Shown here piece by piece: positions 5,931-6,104 of a stretch of DNA of 6,104 nt; position 1 is the stretch's first letter, and every line of letters begins with the position of its first letter. This DNA comes from Pseudomonadota bacterium (GTDB lineage Bacteria > Pseudomonadota > Gammaproteobacteria > Pseudomonadales > Oleiphilaceae): positions 1-6,104 of the forward strand of contig JAEZAA010000216.1 in the NCBI GenBank assembly GCA_023430625.1. Direction: 5' to 3'. The notes under the pieces are model-generated. The model was not told where the DNA came from. It saw nothing but the letters and a program-made list of their open reading frames with translations, and made no database searches. A program made the translations under genes and the position numbers.

Positions 5931-5978
5931 GACGTCATACTTACCTGGTCATGAGTGGTCGATAAATCAGGAAGCCCA

Positions 5979-6104
5979 TCATTCGCGCTCCGCAAAACGC
6001 TTGACCAGATCAGCCATGCGTAGCGCTTCGTCGCTGGCCAGAGCCGACAGCCCCTGCACCACGCCGCGCTGGTTCTCGCCGGATTGGTTCTGGCTGACTT
6101 TCCA
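5979..6104 (-). CDS. C-terminal end of an unidentified protein, cut by the window edge
   Basis: An open minus-strand frame enters from the right edge and ends in TGA at 5979-5981, giving the last 41 residues (from WKVSQNQSGENQ to MADLVKRFAERE). The piece is helical in character, with regular Leu/Ala/Val spacing and a charged end. It is too short for me to name the family; a DUF3549-type protein is a guess from the DUF2835 neighbour, not from a motif. The uninterrupted frame, its continuation past the edge and its 48-base spacing from the next minus-strand gene support a real, probably co-transcribed gene. Confidence 0.55.
   Translation of the reverse strand, partial: WKVSQNQSGENQRGVVQGLSALASDEALRMADLVKRFAERE

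Overview
The window looks like an ordinary chromosomal stretch of a fairly GC-rich gammaproteobacterium. The ProRS sequence is strongly E. coli-like. The order proS, small SLT-type lytic transglycosylase, DUF2835-like gene fits Pseudomonadales/Oceanospirillales (Alcanivorax, Marinobacter and relatives). That placement is an inference from family knowledge, not from any search. I see no rRNA, tRNA, CRISPR array, transposase or phage gene.

Left part (1-2129, plus strand): an unrecognised beta-rich protein whose frame is open to the left edge, ending at 830. A 127-base gap follows, holding a strong bulged hairpin and a perfect 13-base palindrome. Next is a secreted protein (958-2046) with the marks of an outer-membrane beta-barrel: a signal peptide, alternating aromatic strands and a C-terminal Phe. 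A perfect 8-bp hairpin lies across its stop codon.

Middle (2130-3209): a TetR-family repressor on the minus strand, convergent with the barrel gene. It is followed by a 438-base region with no credible protein gene but many inverted repeats. These include a possible operator near tetR and a long imperfect hairpin ending in six T's that looks like a plus-strand intrinsic terminator. No plus-strand gene precedes that terminator, so a small RNA is possible. This is the least explained part of the window.

Right part (3210-6104): proS encodes a full-length 575-residue prolyl-tRNA synthetase with an intact editing domain. A small exported lytic transglycosylase follows on the same strand. A near-perfect intrinsic terminator lies inside the long leader-coding part of the transglycosylase frame, so either its start is misjudged or termination there is tied to translation. 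On the minus strand, convergent with the transglycosylase, are a DUF2835-like small protein and, upstream of it, the last 41 codons of another gene. These two may form an operon.

The genes do not form one pathway. They are housekeeping (proS, wall turnover), an envelope protein, a regulator of unknown target and hypotheticals.
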